Below, in pieces: positions 9,724 to 20,818 of a stretch of 64,000 bases of DNA (its first letter is position 1; every line of letters starts with the position of its first letter). This stretch comes from Corynebacterium riegelii (lineage in GTDB: Bacteria > Actinomycetota > Actinomycetes > Mycobacteriales > Mycobacteriaceae): positions 1,178,001-1,242,000 of the forward strand of contig NZ_CP068159.1 of the NCBI RefSeq assembly GCF_016728505.1, given 5' to 3'. The translations under genes were made by a program, and so were the position numbers. A model generated the notes under the pieces. The model saw only the letters and a program-made list of their open reading frames with translations. It was not told where the DNA came from and searched no databases.

Positions 9724-11514
9724 CTACTCGTCAGCGACGATTTCTAGCAGCGCTGCGCCCTTATCCACGTGGCTGCCGGCCTCCACGGCGAGGTTCTTCA
9801 CAATGCCGTCTTTGTGGGCCTTGACCGGGTTTTCCATCTTCATGGCTTCCAGGATCACCACAACGTCGCCGGCCTCAACGCGGTCGCCTTCGGCAACCTC
9901 CACCTTGACCACGGTGCCCTGCATCGGCGCTGCCAGCGTATCCGCGTTCGCTCCTCCCTTGGCGCCACCGGAGCCACCACGCCCGCGACGCTTGCGGTCG
10001 CGGCGGCGTTGCGCCACAGCACCCAATAGCAGCGATTCCGGCAACGTGATCTCGATCGAGCGCCCATTCACCCCGACCGAGACCGTACGGCGGCGGTGCT
10101 CGTCGCCGTCACCAGAGTCAGCATCGTCCGCGTCGTACGGGGCGACGTCCGGGTCCCACTCCTCTTCAATCCAGCGGGTGTAGACGGTGAATTGGTCGTT
10201 GGGTGCGGTAAACGCGGCGTCGTCAAGCATGCGCTCATGGAACGGAATGACCGTGGGCACGCCTTCGATCTTGAACTCCGTCAAGGCACGCTTGGCGCGC
10301 GCAATTGCCTGCTCACGGGTGGTGCCGCGGACAATCAGCTTGGCCAGCATGGAGTCGAACTGGCCGCCGATGACGGTGCCTTCCCGGATGCCGGAATCCA
10401 CACGGACGCCCGGGCCCGAGGGCTCCACGTAGCGGGTGACCGTGCCGGGTGCTGGCATAAAGTTGGAGCCTGCGTCCTCGGCGTTGATGCGAAATTCGAT
10501 GGCGTGGCCGGTTGGCTCCAGGTCCTGCTCGAAGCGCAGCGGCTCGCCGGCGGCGATGCGGAACTGCTCAATAACCATGTCCACGCCCGTGGTTTCCTCG
10601 GTTACGGGGTGCTCCACCTGCAGGCGGGTGTTGACCTCCAGGAAGGAAATCAACCCGTCTTCGCCCACGAGGTACTCCACCGTACCCACGCCCACGTAGC
10701 CGGCCTTCTTGGCAATCGCCTTGGCGGACTCATGGATTCGTTGACGCTGCTCATCGGTCAAAAACGGTGCCGGGGCCTCCTCGATGAGCTTCTGGAAACG
10801 GCGCTGCAGCGAGCAATCGCGGGTGCCGCCAACAATGACGTTGCCGTGCTGATCAGCCAACACCTGGGCTTCAACGTGGCGGGCGCGGTCGAGGTAACGC
10901 TCCACGAAGCACTCGCCACGCCCAAACGCAGCCTGGGCCTCGCGGGTAGCGGACTCGTAGAGCTCACGGATCTCACCACGGGTGCGCGCCACCTTCATGC
11001 CGCGGCCACCGCCACCAAACGCAGCCTTGATAGCCACCGGCAGGCCGTGCTCATCCGCAAAGGCAACCACGTCATCTGCACTGGCCACCGGATCCTTGGT
11101 GCCCGGGGCAAGCGGCGCATCCACGGCTTCTGCCAGCGTGCGCGCCGTGACCTTGTCACCCAAGTTCTCAATCGCGCGCGGCGGCGGGCCGATCCAGGTC
11201 AAACCCTCTGCAATCACGCGCCGGGCAAACTCGGCGTTCTCACTCAAAAACCCATAGCCCGGGTGGACCGCATCCGCACCGGTATCCCGGCACGCCTGCA
11301 GCACCTTCTCAATATCCAGGTAGCTCTGCGCGGACGTCTCGCCGCCGATAGCCACGGCCTCATCGGCCATCTCCGTAAACGGGGCGCCCTTATCCGGGTC
11401 CGCGTAGATAGCCACGGAGGAAAGCCCGACGTCACGCGCCGCGCGGATGATGCGCACCGCGATCTCGCCGCGGTTAGCAATCAGCACTTTGTTGAATGGG
11501 AAATCATGCTTCAT
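9724..11514 (-). CDS. accBC: Acyl-CoA carboxylase alpha subunit (biotin carboxylase + biotin carrier), fas-linked copy
   Basis: 596 residues. The biotin carboxylase domain (residues 1-450) starts [16 protein letters not shown] and contains the glycine-rich ATP loop [10 protein letters not shown], then [17 protein letters not shown]-terminal biotinyl domain has EAMKMEN with the target lysine near residue 559. It charges biotin with CO2 for transfer to acyl-CoA by an AccD. The start at 11514 is set by GAAAGGAG about 7 bases upstream; an in-frame extension to 11634 would overlap accE. This is one of two accBC genes in the window and lies in one operon with accE, fas and accD. Confidence 0.95.
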   Translation of the reverse strand: MKHDFPFNKVLIANRGEIAVRIIRAARDVGLSSVAIYADPDKGAPFTEMADEAVAIGGETSAQSYLDIEKVLQACRDTGADAVHPGYGFLSENAEFARRVIAEGLTWIGPPPRAIENLGDKVTARTLAEAVDAPLAPGTKDPVASADDVVAFADEHGLPVAIKAAFGGGGRGMKVARTRGEIRELYESATREAQAAFGRGECFVERYLDRARHVEAQVLADQHGNVIVGGTRDCSLQRRFQKLIEEAPAPFLTDEQRQRIHESAKAIAKKAGYVGVGTVEYLVGEDGLISFLEVNTRLQVEHPVTEETTGVDMVIEQFRIAAGEPLRFEQDLEPTGHAIEFRINAEDAGSNFMPAPGTVTRYVEPSGPGVRVDSGIREGTVIGGQFDSMLAKLIVRGTTREQAIARAKRALTEFKIEGVPTVIPFHERMLDDAAFTAPNDQFTVYTRWIEEEWDPDVAPYDADDADSGDGDEHRRRTVSVGVNGRSIEITLPESLLLGAVAQRRRDRKRRGRGGSGGAKGGANADTLAAPMQGTVVKVEVAEGDRVEAGDVVVILEAMKMENPVKAHKDGIVKNLAVEAGSHVDKGAALLEIVADE

Positions 11515-11530
11515 ACGTGCGCTCCTTTCT

Positions 11531-11704
11531 TTAGTAGTGCGTGACGTTTCCGAAACCCGAGCCGAAACCAGAGCCATAGCCCTCATCGGCGCTGCCACTA
11601 GCTTCGGCGAGGTAGCGGGTCTGCGCGTCTGCAATGACAGCGCTCAGCGCCGCCAGCTCGTCATTGGAAAGTGAAGCGTCATTGGTGTGAAACAACGGTG
11701 TCAT
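11531..11704 (-). CDS. accE: Probable acyl-CoA carboxylase epsilon subunit, fas-linked copy
   Basis: 57 residues, beginning [20 protein letters not shown] and ending in a Gly-Ser-Phe-rich tail ([11 protein letters not shown]). The helix [16 protein letters not shown] resembles that of the other AccE in this window (DELAALVQVLQELKAK at 51965-52159). AccE proteins are small actinobacterial subunits that bridge AccBC and AccD. AAGGAG lies 8 bases before the ATG. It fits precisely between the fas stop (23 bases) and the accBC start (16 bases). Function is inferred from position and helix similarity. Confidence 0.8.
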   Translation of the reverse strand: MTPLFHTNDASLSNDELAALSAVIADAQTRYLAEASGSADEGYGSGFGSGFGNVTHY

Positions 11705-11727
11705 GGTGTCTCTCCTTAAACAGGGCC

Positions 11728-14700
11728 TTAAACAGTCGGGGTCGCGGTCGGGTAGGTGCCGTCAGCGTTGAGACGGGCGTCGGGGTTGAGCAACAGGGCA
11801 ATCTCATCGTCGTGGTCGTTCGCGCCAGCAAAGCGACGGTTCTCCACCGGGGCGAAGAGCTCAGCGCGGCCGAGCATGCCGGCCTCCAGGCGGCCAGCGC
11901 CGTCCGCACGGCGCTTGGTGGCTTGGGCGCGCCAGGCATCTGCGTCGATACCCTCACGCACCAGCGCGGCCTCGAACACACCCGGGTGGCCGAGTACAAC
12001 CAGCGCTCCGACGTGGCCGAAACCAAGCGAGGTCAGCGCCGCCGCCTTCACCTGGCCTGCACCCAGCGCAAGCGGGGAGCGCAGCCACACCAGGTTCTTC
12101 GCCTTCGGCGCGATCAGCGGATCCACGCAGTCCAGCGCCGCGTTCGGCGGCAGCGCACCGCTTGCCAGCACGTCAATCAGCCCACCGATCTGGAACAGGG
12201 CAGCGCCCGCCTTGGCGTGGCCCGTCAGCGTCTTCTGGGAGATCACGTACATCGGCGCGTGCTCGTTGCGCCCGATGGCTGGCCACAAAAGCGAGTGCAG
12301 CTCGGACTCATTCGGGTCGTTGGCATTGGTGGAGGTGTCGTGCTTGGACAACACGTTGACGTCGTCAGGCGAAAGGCCCAGCGAAGCCAAATTGCGAGCC
12401 AAGCGGGAGGACTCACCGCCACACGCGGCTGCCAGCACGCCCAGGCCGGGGGCCGGGATGGAGGTGTGCGCGCCGTCGCCAAAGCTGGAGGAGTACGCCA
12501 CTACCGCATGCACCGGCAGACCCAGCTTCGCGGCAAGGGAGCCGCGGGCAAGCAGCAAGGTGCCGCCACCTTCGGCCTCAAGGAAGCCTCCGCGACGACG
12601 GTCATTCGCACGCGAGATGAAGCGATCATCAATGCCCTGGGCAGTCATCTTGGCGGTCTCGGCGGTGGCGTTCATGTCGCCGAAGCCCTGGAGGGATTCC
12701 ACCTGCACGTCATCAATACCACCGGCAATGACAAAGTCCGCCTTGCCCAGCGCGATCTTGTCCACAGCCTCCTCAACACTCACCGCGGCAGTGGCACACG
12801 CGCCGACCGGGTGAATCATGGAACCGTAGCCGCCAACCAGAGCCTGCATGGTGTGCGCGGCCACCACGTTCGGCAGCGCCTCCTGCAGGATGTCGCTCTG
12901 ACGTTCCTCACCAATGAAGCGGGAGACGAACACCTTGTGCAGCGACTCCATTCCACCGATACCGGTGCCCTGGGTGGTTGCCACAAACGATGGGTGCACT
13001 GCCTGCATCAGCTCGCCCGGGGTGAAGCCTGCGGTGATGAACGCGTCCACGGCGGTAACCAGGTTCCAGGCGGCCATGCGGTCCATGCCGTCGGCCATCT
13101 GCGCCGGAATACCCCACTTGGTCGGGTCAAAATCATCCGGGATCTGGCCCGCAACGGTGCGAGACAACGTCGCCTTCTTCGGCACGTACGCGTTTGCACC
13201 AGCCAGGCGGGTCACGGTCCATTCGCCGCCAACCTGCTTGACCACAGTCTTGTCCGGATCGGCAGCCTCGTGGTCGCGGGCCTCGGCTTCCGTTGCCACG
13301 CTAAACGTGATGTCGCGGTCCAGGTAGACCTGCTCCAGGTCCACGGAGCCCTGGTCCGTCAGGAAGTACTTGTCCGTCAGGGTGCGAACGCCACAGCGGG
13401 CCACTACTTCGGCGCGGAAGCGCTCGTAGATGTCTTCCTCCGCAACCTCGGCACCGTCGGCGTCATACCAGCCCGGGTTCGGGTCCTCGGACCAGGTGAT
13501 CAGGCCCATCATCCAGGCCAGCTCCAGCACGCCCGCGGCGGTCAGTTCCACGCCCCCGGTGCGCTCGATGCCGTACTCAGCTTCACGACGGGTGCGGCCC
13601 GAGCCCCAGCTGGAGATCTCGCCCACGCCCACAATGACCACCATGTCATCCAGCGAGCAGGTCACATCCCCAACATTGGCAGGTGCCGGTTGCAGCGGGT
13701 TCGACACATTCGGCAGGGCTCGGACAGTTGCGGGGCTTTCGCTTGCCGACGCCTCCGTGACCTCCCCACCACGCACCGACCGCGCCAGTTCCGCAATCGA
13801 GACCCCAGAGTCCGCCAGACCACCGGTTAGGTCCAGATCAAGCGGAGCCTGCTTCGCCTGCTCGCGAGACTCCGGTGATGCCAAGCTCATCAGCTGCGAA
13901 GAGATCTCCTCCGGGCTCCACACGTGGATGCCCGCAGCTTCCGCGGCCGGGACGAGAGCGTCGTTGCCGCCCATCAAGTGGGTACCGGCAACCCAGCCGA
14001 TACGTGCCTGCGCCAGGGTGACGCCGTCTGGCCAACCGGTTTCGGCAGACCACTTGTTCACAATCGCATCGAGTGCGGCCTTGACCTCGCCGTAGGCGCC
14101 GTCGCCACCAAAGGTGCCGCGGTTCGGCGAGCCCGGAAGCACCACGTGCGTACGCGTCGCCGGGTAGTGGTCACCGCGCTGCGCCAGCTCGGACAAACCA
14201 GCGATGGTGCGCTCCACCGACCACAGCAGCAGACGCGCCTGCGTCTCCGCGTTGCCGCCGACCTCTGCCAGCGAGCCGGACACGGACGGTGCTGCGAACG
14301 GGAACGCGAGCGTAGGTGTCAGCGCAGGCTTGATCACCTTGACGTCCTTGCCCACCGTCTCTTTCTGCTCCGCGCCAATCCACGCGATCAGTGCGTCAAT
14401 GTCGCGGTAGGACGACAGGTTCGCCGGCACCAGCCACAAGCTCGCGCCCACCGAGCCGTGCTCGGCGTAGAGCTTGCGCGCAAACTCCTTACGCGCTTGC
14501 CCAACGTTGGAGGCGGTCATGATCACGGTTGCGCCACCTGCCAGCAGTCGCTCCACCAAAGCAGTTGCGATCGAGCCAGGTGCGGCACCGGTCACCAGCG
14601 CAACGTCGTTCGCATACGGCTCATCGGCCTTGCCCTGGGCGGCTTCAGCGATTGCGCGCAGCACATCCGCGCGGTCCGCTCCGGTGTTTTGCGCGTACCA

Positions 14701-17700
14701 TTCGGCCTGCTGGGCGATGGTTTCACCTGTGCCGGCAAAGCGCGCCGGGTCCAGCTCGCACTGGCCAAGGGCCACGCGTACGAGGTCTTCGCGGGCTTGG
14801 GCCCAGCGATCGTCGAAAAGCACAGCCTTGCGCTCATCAAACACCGGGGTGACCTGCTTGACCCAGCTTGAGCCAAGCTCTGCCTCGATGGTCTCCACAA
14901 TCGTGTTGTCCGGCGCGATGATCTCTGCAGCCTCGTCCTCAACACCCAGCTTGGCAAGCAGCGTGCGAGCCGTTGCCACCAGCGTGTCGGTGACCTCATC
15001 CTTGTAGGCATCCAGAGCTGCGGAATCCACCACGCCGCCGCCGGAGCTGCCGCCTGCTTGCGCCTGGCTCACCGCCACCCCATGCCTTGCCGCAACATTT
15101 TGCACAGCCTGATCAATCAGGGCGCTGATCTCCGCCTTGGAACCGGCCGATACTGGCAGAGTAGCCAGAGAGCCGCCGCGGACCGAATCTTCGGTGCGGG
15201 TGCCAAGCAGGATCTCCGCCTCAACGTGCGGCGTCCACGATGCCGGCAGACCCCACGCGGAAGCCAGGTGATCTGCAACGAACGCGGGCTTTAAGCCTGC
15301 GCCGCCAAGCAGCTGGCGCAGGCGCGTACCCACGGCCTCAGACAGGACGGTGCCAAACGGGGTGTAGCCCGGGGCAGCGGTGTTGACGCGCTGGTACAGC
15401 GTTGCCACATCCGCTTCCGCCGCGCCGTCGATGGCGGGTACGCCGAGTTCTGCGGACATGTCCATGAGCAGCTGGTTACGACGGGAAGAAACGCCACCAG
15501 TGAGCTCCTCAATCGTGTCAGAATCGTTGATCTGCTCTGGGCGGATCTTGTTCTGTACAGCGAAGAGCACGGTAATCGCGTCCGCAGCGGCAAAGGCTAG
15601 GTCCTCGGCCGGGCCGGAAGCGGCGGCCGCCGGTGCCGGGGCAGCGGCTGGGGCTTCAGCTGCCGGGGCGGAAGGAGCAGGTGCGGTCTGGCTCTCAGCA
15701 GCCTCGGCTGCGGTATCTGCCGGTGCTGCCTCTTCGGCCTCAACTTCCGGCTCAGGTGCCGCAACCACGTCATTGAGCATGACCGTGTCCTGGCTGGACT
15801 CCACGTTGAACACCGGCACGTGGATACCCACCACGTCCATCTCACGCTTGGCCAGGTTGGTCAGCGTCGGGGAGGACGCCAGGCCAACCTCAATGATCTG
15901 CTCCACGCGCGGCAGTAGGAAGTCCTGCGTCTCAATCCAGCGCACCGGGGAGGCAAACTGCCACGCCAAAAGCTCAATCAGCAGCGTGCGTGCAAGCGTG
16001 TTGCGGTCCGTGTTCTCCGGGGTCAGCCCCTGGAGGCGCTCAGACGGCACCTCCGCCAAGACGGCGTCGATGAAGTCCTGCGTCAGCTCGAAGGGGCGAG
16101 CAACCAGGTTCGGAATGTAGCGGTCAACCAGCGTGTCCACATCAATTTCAGCAGGCAGCAGCTCGTCGAGCTTCTCGGCGAAGTCCGCCACACCGCTGCG
16201 CAGCACACGCGAGTGGAACGGCACGTCCACACCCGGCACCGTCACGTACGCACGCGGGGTAATCGCGTTTGCCTTCTCCTTCAGCGCAGCCAGGCCACGC
16301 TTGGTGCCGGCGATGGAGTACTGCTGGCCCTTGATGTTGTAGTTCACAATCTCAAGGAACTCACCCGTGTCCTCCGAAAGCTGGGCAACGTAGGCCTCAA
16401 CCTCCTCGGGGCCTACGCCAATCATGTTCGGGCGCAGCGCACCCATGCCGTAGTTGGAGTTGCCCTCAGCGTCCCTCGGCACCAGCGAGCCCATGGCAGA
16501 GCCACGCGAGTACACAATGTCAATTACCGCTTCAAGCTCAAAGATGTTGCCTAGGGAGGCAAGCGCCGTGTACTCACCAAGCGAGTGGCCTGCGTAGTAC
16601 GCGCCAGAGCCCAACGCATCCGCCTCACGCAGACGCTCCGTCTGGGCGTACGCCACCACAGCGAGTGCAACCTGCGTGAACTGGGTCAGGTGCAGGACGC
16701 CGTCTGGGTGCTTGAACTCTTCGCCGCGGACGATAAGGTGCGCCGGGTTTTCATCCACAATGCGCTGGATGGAGAAACCGTGGTTGGTGCGCGTGTGGCG
16801 GTCCGCACGGCGCCACACCTCACGTGCTGCTGCAGACGCCTCGCGGTCGCCCTTGCCCATGCCCTCGGTCTGGATGCCCTGACCCGGGTAGACGTAGGCG
16901 GTCTTCGGCTGCGCCAGAAGCGCCTGGCCGCGGGAGACCACATCGCCGTTGATGCGGCAGGTCACCTCAAGTGCCTGGTGGATGCCCTTGCGGCCTACGC
17001 GCTCTGCGGTGATCTCCACCTCATCATCCAGCTGCACCATGCCGTACATGGAGTAGGACCAGCCGACCACCTTCCCGTGGCGGCCAGCCAGGTGCTGGGC
17101 GGTAGCAGACAGCCACATGCCGTGCACCAGCGGCGCCTTAAGGTTCACCAACGCAGAGGCGTTGTAGGAGGTGTGGATCGGGTTGTAGTCGCCCGAGACC
17201 AGCGCAAACGGCGTCATGTCGGACGGTGCGTGGACCACTGCGCGGTCCACGAAGGAACGCGGGGTTGCTTCAATACGGTTGCTGGACTTGCCGCCGCCGT
17301 ATGCCGGGGCCGGTACCGGCGCGGCGGTGCCGGCGGCGCGGCCGCGGATGGCGAAGCGCTGCATCTGGGTTGCCACAACCTCGCCACCAGAGCTCAGCTC
17401 AAGCTCCACGGTGACAATGCGGCCAGAGACGGACTCTGCGATGGAGGTGCACTTGGACACCACGTCAATGGTGCGGCCATCTGCAAGCTCGGCCAACGGC
17501 ACGCGCAGATCAATCACGTGGTCCAGGTGCACAGCGTTGAGCAGGCCCTCAATCACCGGGTAGCCATCCGCCAGTTGGCCGGAGCCAAGTGCGGTGTAGA
17601 TCGCCGGCCAGCAAGGACCGACCAACACGTCGGGCGTACCGGCAACGTTTTGGCCGCTTCCGCTTTGCCCGGCGCTTCCGCTTGTCGGCAACACCGCACC

Positions 17701-20700
17701 CGTGACCGCCGAGTGCGCCGTCAACAGCGACGGCGGCAGGGTAAACGAGGAGCGTGCCACGCCAAACGGGGCGTCCTCAGTCGGCGCCTCAAGCTCCGGC
17801 ATAGCAATGATTGCGTCGCCAGCCTCGGAGACCGAACCAACACCGGCCAGGCCCTCAAGCAGGTCGAACACGCTCTGCGGCAGGCGCTCGCGCGAAACCA
17901 CAGGCGAAGCACCCGTGGCCGCACCCGCCGGAATGTCCACCGGGATGGTCACTTCGCGCACGTAGAACGGGCGCTGATCCTCCGGCAGGTGATCCCACGC
18001 GGAATCGGCGTTGATGCGAATCGTCCACTCGCGCTCGCCGTAGGGGTTGACCTCGCTGGTCAGTGCAAATGCGTCCTCATCCAGGGCGTATGCCGGGTTT
18101 GCCATCAGGTGGCCGTGCCAGACAAGCGTCGGGCAGGAGCGCAGGTACGCTGCCTCATCCTCGGCGTCGCGCAGGCGAGAGAAACGGGATTCGGCGGACA
18201 CGCCTTCGTCGATAAGCATCTGCGTCGTGGCGTCCTCAAACCTGCCCAACAGCTCCGCCACCGGCTCGTTCTTCTTGGTAATGCCGGCAACCGCCACCGG
18301 GCCCGGGATGATGCGGACCTGGTCAGCCGTGTAGCGCTCATCCTGCGCCTGCCACAGCGTGTCCTTGCCAAACCACATCTTCAGGTCCCTATCCAGCGCC
18401 GGCACCCACGGCATCGGCTTCGGGTAGGCGTAGTGCAGGCCAATCCACCAGGCAGCGTCGCGCGGGGAGACCTTCACCGTGCGCGCCTGCGGGTATTGGG
18501 CCAGCAGCTTATCCACGCCACCCTGCGGCTCCACCTCTTCACCCTCCGGGAAGAGCGTGACAATGTCGCCGTGATCGGCCTCGTGCAAACGCGCCTCGAT
18601 GCGCTGCAGCAACGCGACGAAACGTTTATCCCAGCTGCTGTCCACAAACGGCGCAGCCAGCTCAACGAAGCGCTCCACCCACTGCGCGTACGTCATGTCC
18701 TCAACGTCGCCGAAGTAGGGCTTCGAGGTCTTCGACAGCGCCTCGATGATCTCCTCGCGGTGCGCCTCATACTCTTCAATATCCAGCGAGGCGATCAGGC
18801 GAGAAGCCTTGGCAAAGGAGTTATCCAGATCGTGCAGGTCCGCCAGCAGGTGCGACTGGGAAGACGCCACACCGCTGACCCCCTGGCCACGGCCGACCCA
18901 GCCGCCGTTGTGCTCCGGCGGAAGACCTGGGGTATCCACCAGCAGCTGCTTGACGGAATCGGTGGCCTTCGCCTCCTTCGTAGCCATGGCGACCGTACCC
19001 ACGAACACGCCGTCTACCGGCATCTTTGCCAGGCCGAACTTCTCCGACCAGGAACCGGTGATCAACTCAGCTGCGCGCTCAGGCGAGTACACGCCACCGC
19101 CGACGGTGAGCACCGCGTTGTCGTGCGCACGGATCTCCGCGTAGGTCTCCAGCAGCATCTCTTCCAGGTCAACCCAGGAGTGATGGCCGCCCGCGTGGCC
19201 GTCCTCCACCATCAAAATCACGGAATCATCCGGGTTGGCCTTGGCAATCTTCAGGGCGTCGCGAACCTGCTGCGTGGTGCCGGGCTTGAAAGCGATGTAC
19301 GGGAAGCCGTCTGCATGCAGCTGTGCGAGCAGCTCCGTTGCCTCCTCAACCTCCGGGATGCCTGCGGAGATGCACACGCCGTTAAACGGTGCGCCCGCCG
19401 CACGCGCCTTGGGCACCATGCGGGTCTGGCCGAACTGCAGGTTCCACAGGAAGCGGTCAAAGAACATGGTGTTGAACTGTGCGGTACGGCCCGGCTGCAG
19501 GAAGCTGACAAGGTTGTCCTTGTGCTTGGAGAACTCTTCCTCCGAGTACATGCCGCCACCGGCAAGCTCCGCCCAGTAACCAGCGTTGGCGGCCGCGGCG
19601 ACAATCTCGCCATCCGCCGAGGTCGGCGTCATACCACCCAGGATGATCGGGGACAGGCCCGTCAGCGCAGAAAAACGCGTCTGCGTGTAGGTCTTGCCGT
19701 CCGGCAGGGTGATCACGCGTGGGGCGTATTGGGAGTAGTCCACTGCGGCAGGCAGCGTCTCACCAGGGCGCGCGAGGGCATCGCGCTTGCTTGACTGTGT
19801 CGCGTCCACTACCGGCACGCCGACACCGTTGACCAGCGCCTTCATGATGTTGGCGGTGGCCTTATCCAGCGCGATCAGGTGGCTTGCGCCATCGGCGACC
19901 AGGCCGCGAACGGTAGCGGTGAAGTCAAACGTGTCTGCCAAAATTGCCTGCGCAAGCTCGCGTGGGGTGGTGGTTGCAAACTCAATGCCGCACTCCTCGG
20001 ACCACGTCGCCGCCTGCTCAACAGCCTGCGCGTTGCTTGCCACGTGGAAGGGGTAGGCCACGTCCAGGTAATCAAACGTCGGCTGGATTTCAGCGCCGCC
20101 GAACTCCACCTCAAGGCGTGCGTTGTAATCGCTCGCGCGCGCCTCAATCGCGGCCTGCGCCTTCGCCAAGGCCTCCGGCGAACCCGAAAGTGCTACGTGC
20201 CTGCGGCCGTTGATCACACTGAGCACCGCACCGGTTTCTGCCGGTACGAACTCCTCAATCTGCTCAACCGTCAGCCCACGCACCGACAGCATCCGGCTGC
20301 GCGCATCCGTCGCACCGTAATCATTCGTGGCAGCCGCGCCCAAGATAAACGCAAAGGCCAGCGCCTTCTCCGCAGCCTTGTCACCCTCCTTAGGGTCCAT
20401 AGCCACCGCGCCGATGATGCCTTGGGAGTGCCCACCGAAGCGCACCTTTTCCAGATCCAGACCAAGCTGGGCCAAGTGCTCCACCGCCGCGATCTGCGCC
20501 AACACAATCGCTGGCGCGCTTACTGCAGGAAACGCATCAATCGCCGCGGCGTGTGGCTCATTGTCCAACGCCTCACGGATACGCTGCGCCACACCCGGCA
20601 CCACGGAAGCAAGGGGGCGGGAGACGGGGCCGGTGATCAACGCGGCGTCTCCAAGCAACTGCTCAATGCGCTTGCGTGCTAACGGTGCCGATGCCCCCAC

Positions 20701-20787
20701 ATCAAACAACGCCTGCTGCCAAGGGCTGCCCTGGCCAGGGAACACAATCGCAGGGGAGGTGAGGGACTGAATCGGGGTAAGAGTCAT
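11728..20787 (-). CDS. fas: Type I fatty acid synthase (multifunctional)
   Basis: 3019-residue cytosolic FAS-I that makes C16-C18 acyl-CoA from acetyl- and malonyl-CoA. Domains in order with approximate positions from the DNA: acetyltransferase with GHSQG (119-123); enoyl reductase with LGGMTP (about 380); hot-dog dehydratase with GDYNPIHTSY (about 1200); malonyl/palmitoyl transferase with GHSLGEY (about 1400); Ala/Pro-rich linker; ACP with GGVSSRRNQLL, the phosphopantetheine Ser near 1765; ketoreductase with VTGAAPGSI (about 2060); ketosynthase with VGACATAA (Cys near 2663), His in SKHDTSTN (about 2814) and in TGHAKAG (about 2855). Length and order match bacterial FAS-I. No frame break. The ATG at 20787 is preferred because upstream in-frame sequence lacks homology. 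It lies 31 bases after accD. Confidence 0.97.
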   Translation of the reverse strand: MTLTPIQSLTSPAIVFPGQGSPWQQALFDVGASAPLARKRIEQLLGDAALITGPVSRPLASVVPGVAQRIREALDNEPHAAAIDAFPAVSAPAIVLAQIAAVEHLAQLGLDLEKVRFGGHSQGIIGAVAMDPKEGDKAAEKALAFAFILGAAATNDYGATDARSRMLSVRGLTVEQIEEFVPAETGAVLSVINGRRHVALSGSPEALAKAQAAIEARASDYNARLEVEFGGAEIQPTFDYLDVAYPFHVASNAQAVEQAATWSEECGIEFATTTPRELAQAILADTFDFTATVRGLVADGASHLIALDKATANIMKALVNGVGVPVVDATQSSKRDALARPGETLPAAVDYSQYAPRVITLPDGKTYTQTRFSALTGLSPIILGGMTPTSADGEIVAAAANAGYWAELAGGGMYSEEEFSKHKDNLVSFLQPGRTAQFNTMFFDRFLWNLQFGQTRMVPKARAAGAPFNGVCISAGIPEVEEATELLAQLHADGFPYIAFKPGTTQQVRDALKIAKANPDDSVILMVEDGHAGGHHSWVDLEEMLLETYAEIRAHDNAVLTVGGGVYSPERAAELITGSWSEKFGLAKMPVDGVFVGTVAMATKEAKATDSVKQLLVDTPGLPPEHNGGWVGRGQGVSGVASSQSHLLADLHDLDNSFAKASRLIASLDIEEYEAHREEIIEALSKTSKPYFGDVEDMTYAQWVERFVELAAPFVDSSWDKRFVALLQRIEARLHEADHGDIVTLFPEGEEVEPQGGVDKLLAQYPQARTVKVSPRDAAWWIGLHYAYPKPMPWVPALDRDLKMWFGKDTLWQAQDERYTADQVRIIPGPVAVAGITKKNEPVAELLGRFEDATTQMLIDEGVSAESRFSRLRDAEDEAAYLRSCPTLVWHGHLMANPAYALDEDAFALTSEVNPYGEREWTIRINADSAWDHLPEDQRPFYVREVTIPVDIPAGAATGASPVVSRERLPQSVFDLLEGLAGVGSVSEAGDAIIAMPELEAPTEDAPFGVARSSFTLPPSLLTAHSAVTGAVLPTSGSAGQSGSGQNVAGTPDVLVGPCWPAIYTALGSGQLADGYPVIEGLLNAVHLDHVIDLRVPLAELADGRTIDVVSKCTSIAESVSGRIVTVELELSSGGEVVATQMQRFAIRGRAAGTAAPVPAPAYGGGKSSNRIEATPRSFVDRAVVHAPSDMTPFALVSGDYNPIHTSYNASALVNLKAPLVHGMWLSATAQHLAGRHGKVVGWSYSMYGMVQLDDEVEITAERVGRKGIHQALEVTCRINGDVVSRGQALLAQPKTAYVYPGQGIQTEGMGKGDREASAAAREVWRRADRHTRTNHGFSIQRIVDENPAHLIVRGEEFKHPDGVLHLTQFTQVALAVVAYAQTERLREADALGSGAYYAGHSLGEYTALASLGNIFELEAVIDIVYSRGSAMGSLVPRDAEGNSNYGMGALRPNMIGVGPEEVEAYVAQLSEDTGEFLEIVNYNIKGQQYSIAGTKRGLAALKEKANAITPRAYVTVPGVDVPFHSRVLRSGVADFAEKLDELLPAEIDVDTLVDRYIPNLVARPFELTQDFIDAVLAEVPSERLQGLTPENTDRNTLARTLLIELLAWQFASPVRWIETQDFLLPRVEQIIEVGLASSPTLTNLAKREMDVVGIHVPVFNVESSQDTVMLNDVVAAPEPEVEAEEAAPADTAAEAAESQTAPAPSAPAAEAPAAAPAPAAAASGPAEDLAFAAADAITVLFAVQNKIRPEQINDSDTIEELTGGVSSRRNQLLMDMSAELGVPAIDGAAEADVATLYQRVNTAAPGYTPFGTVLSEAVGTRLRQLLGGAGLKPAFVADHLASAWGLPASWTPHVEAEILLGTRTEDSVRGGSLATLPVSAGSKAEISALIDQAVQNVAARHGVAVSQAQAGGSSGGGVVDSAALDAYKDEVTDTLVATARTLLAKLGVEDEAAEIIAPDNTIVETIEAELGSSWVKQVTPVFDERKAVLFDDRWAQAREDLVRVALGQCELDPARFAGTGETIAQQAEWYAQNTGADRADVLRAIAEAAQGKADEPYANDVALVTGAAPGSIATALVERLLAGGATVIMTASNVGQARKEFARKLYAEHGSVGASLWLVPANLSSYRDIDALIAWIGAEQKETVGKDVKVIKPALTPTLAFPFAAPSVSGSLAEVGGNAETQARLLLWSVERTIAGLSELAQRGDHYPATRTHVVLPGSPNRGTFGGDGAYGEVKAALDAIVNKWSAETGWPDGVTLAQARIGWVAGTHLMGGNDALVPAAEAAGIHVWSPEEISSQLMSLASPESREQAKQAPLDLDLTGGLADSGVSIAELARSVRGGEVTEASASESPATVRALPNVSNPLQPAPANVGDVTCSLDDMVVIVGVGEISSWGSGRTRREAEYGIERTGGVELTAAGVLELAWMMGLITWSEDPNPGWYDADGAEVAEEDIYERFRAEVVARCGVRTLTDKYFLTDQGSVDLEQVYLDRDITFSVATEAEARDHEAADPDKTVVKQVGGEWTVTRLAGANAYVPKKATLSRTVAGQIPDDFDPTKWGIPAQMADGMDRMAAWNLVTAVDAFITAGFTPGELMQAVHPSFVATTQGTGIGGMESLHKVFVSRFIGEERQSDILQEALPNVVAAHTMQALVGGYGSMIHPVGACATAAVSVEEAVDKIALGKADFVIAGGIDDVQVESLQGFGDMNATAETAKMTAQGIDDRFISRANDRRRGGFLEAEGGGTLLLARGSLAAKLGLPVHAVVAYSSSFGDGAHTSIPAPGLGVLAAACGGESSRLARNLASLGLSPDDVNVLSKHDTSTNANDPNESELHSLLWPAIGRNEHAPMYVISQKTLTGHAKAGAALFQIGGLIDVLASGALPPNAALDCVDPLIAPKAKNLVWLRSPLALGAGQVKAAALTSLGFGHVGALVVLGHPGVFEAALVREGIDADAWRAQATKRRADGAGRLEAGMLGRAELFAPVENRRFAGANDHDDEIALLLNPDARLNADGTYPTATPTV

Positions 20788-20818
20788 GGTGAAAAATCTT
20801 TCTGTTTTGAGGCGGGGG

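Noticed and set aside
16585..19794. Long open frame of over 1000 codons on the plus strand inside fas
   Set aside because: It is antisense to the fas gene, whose domains are unmistakable; high GC with codon bias leaves the opposite frame open. The composition (Arg, His, Leu, Val, Gly-rich) is typical of shadow frames.
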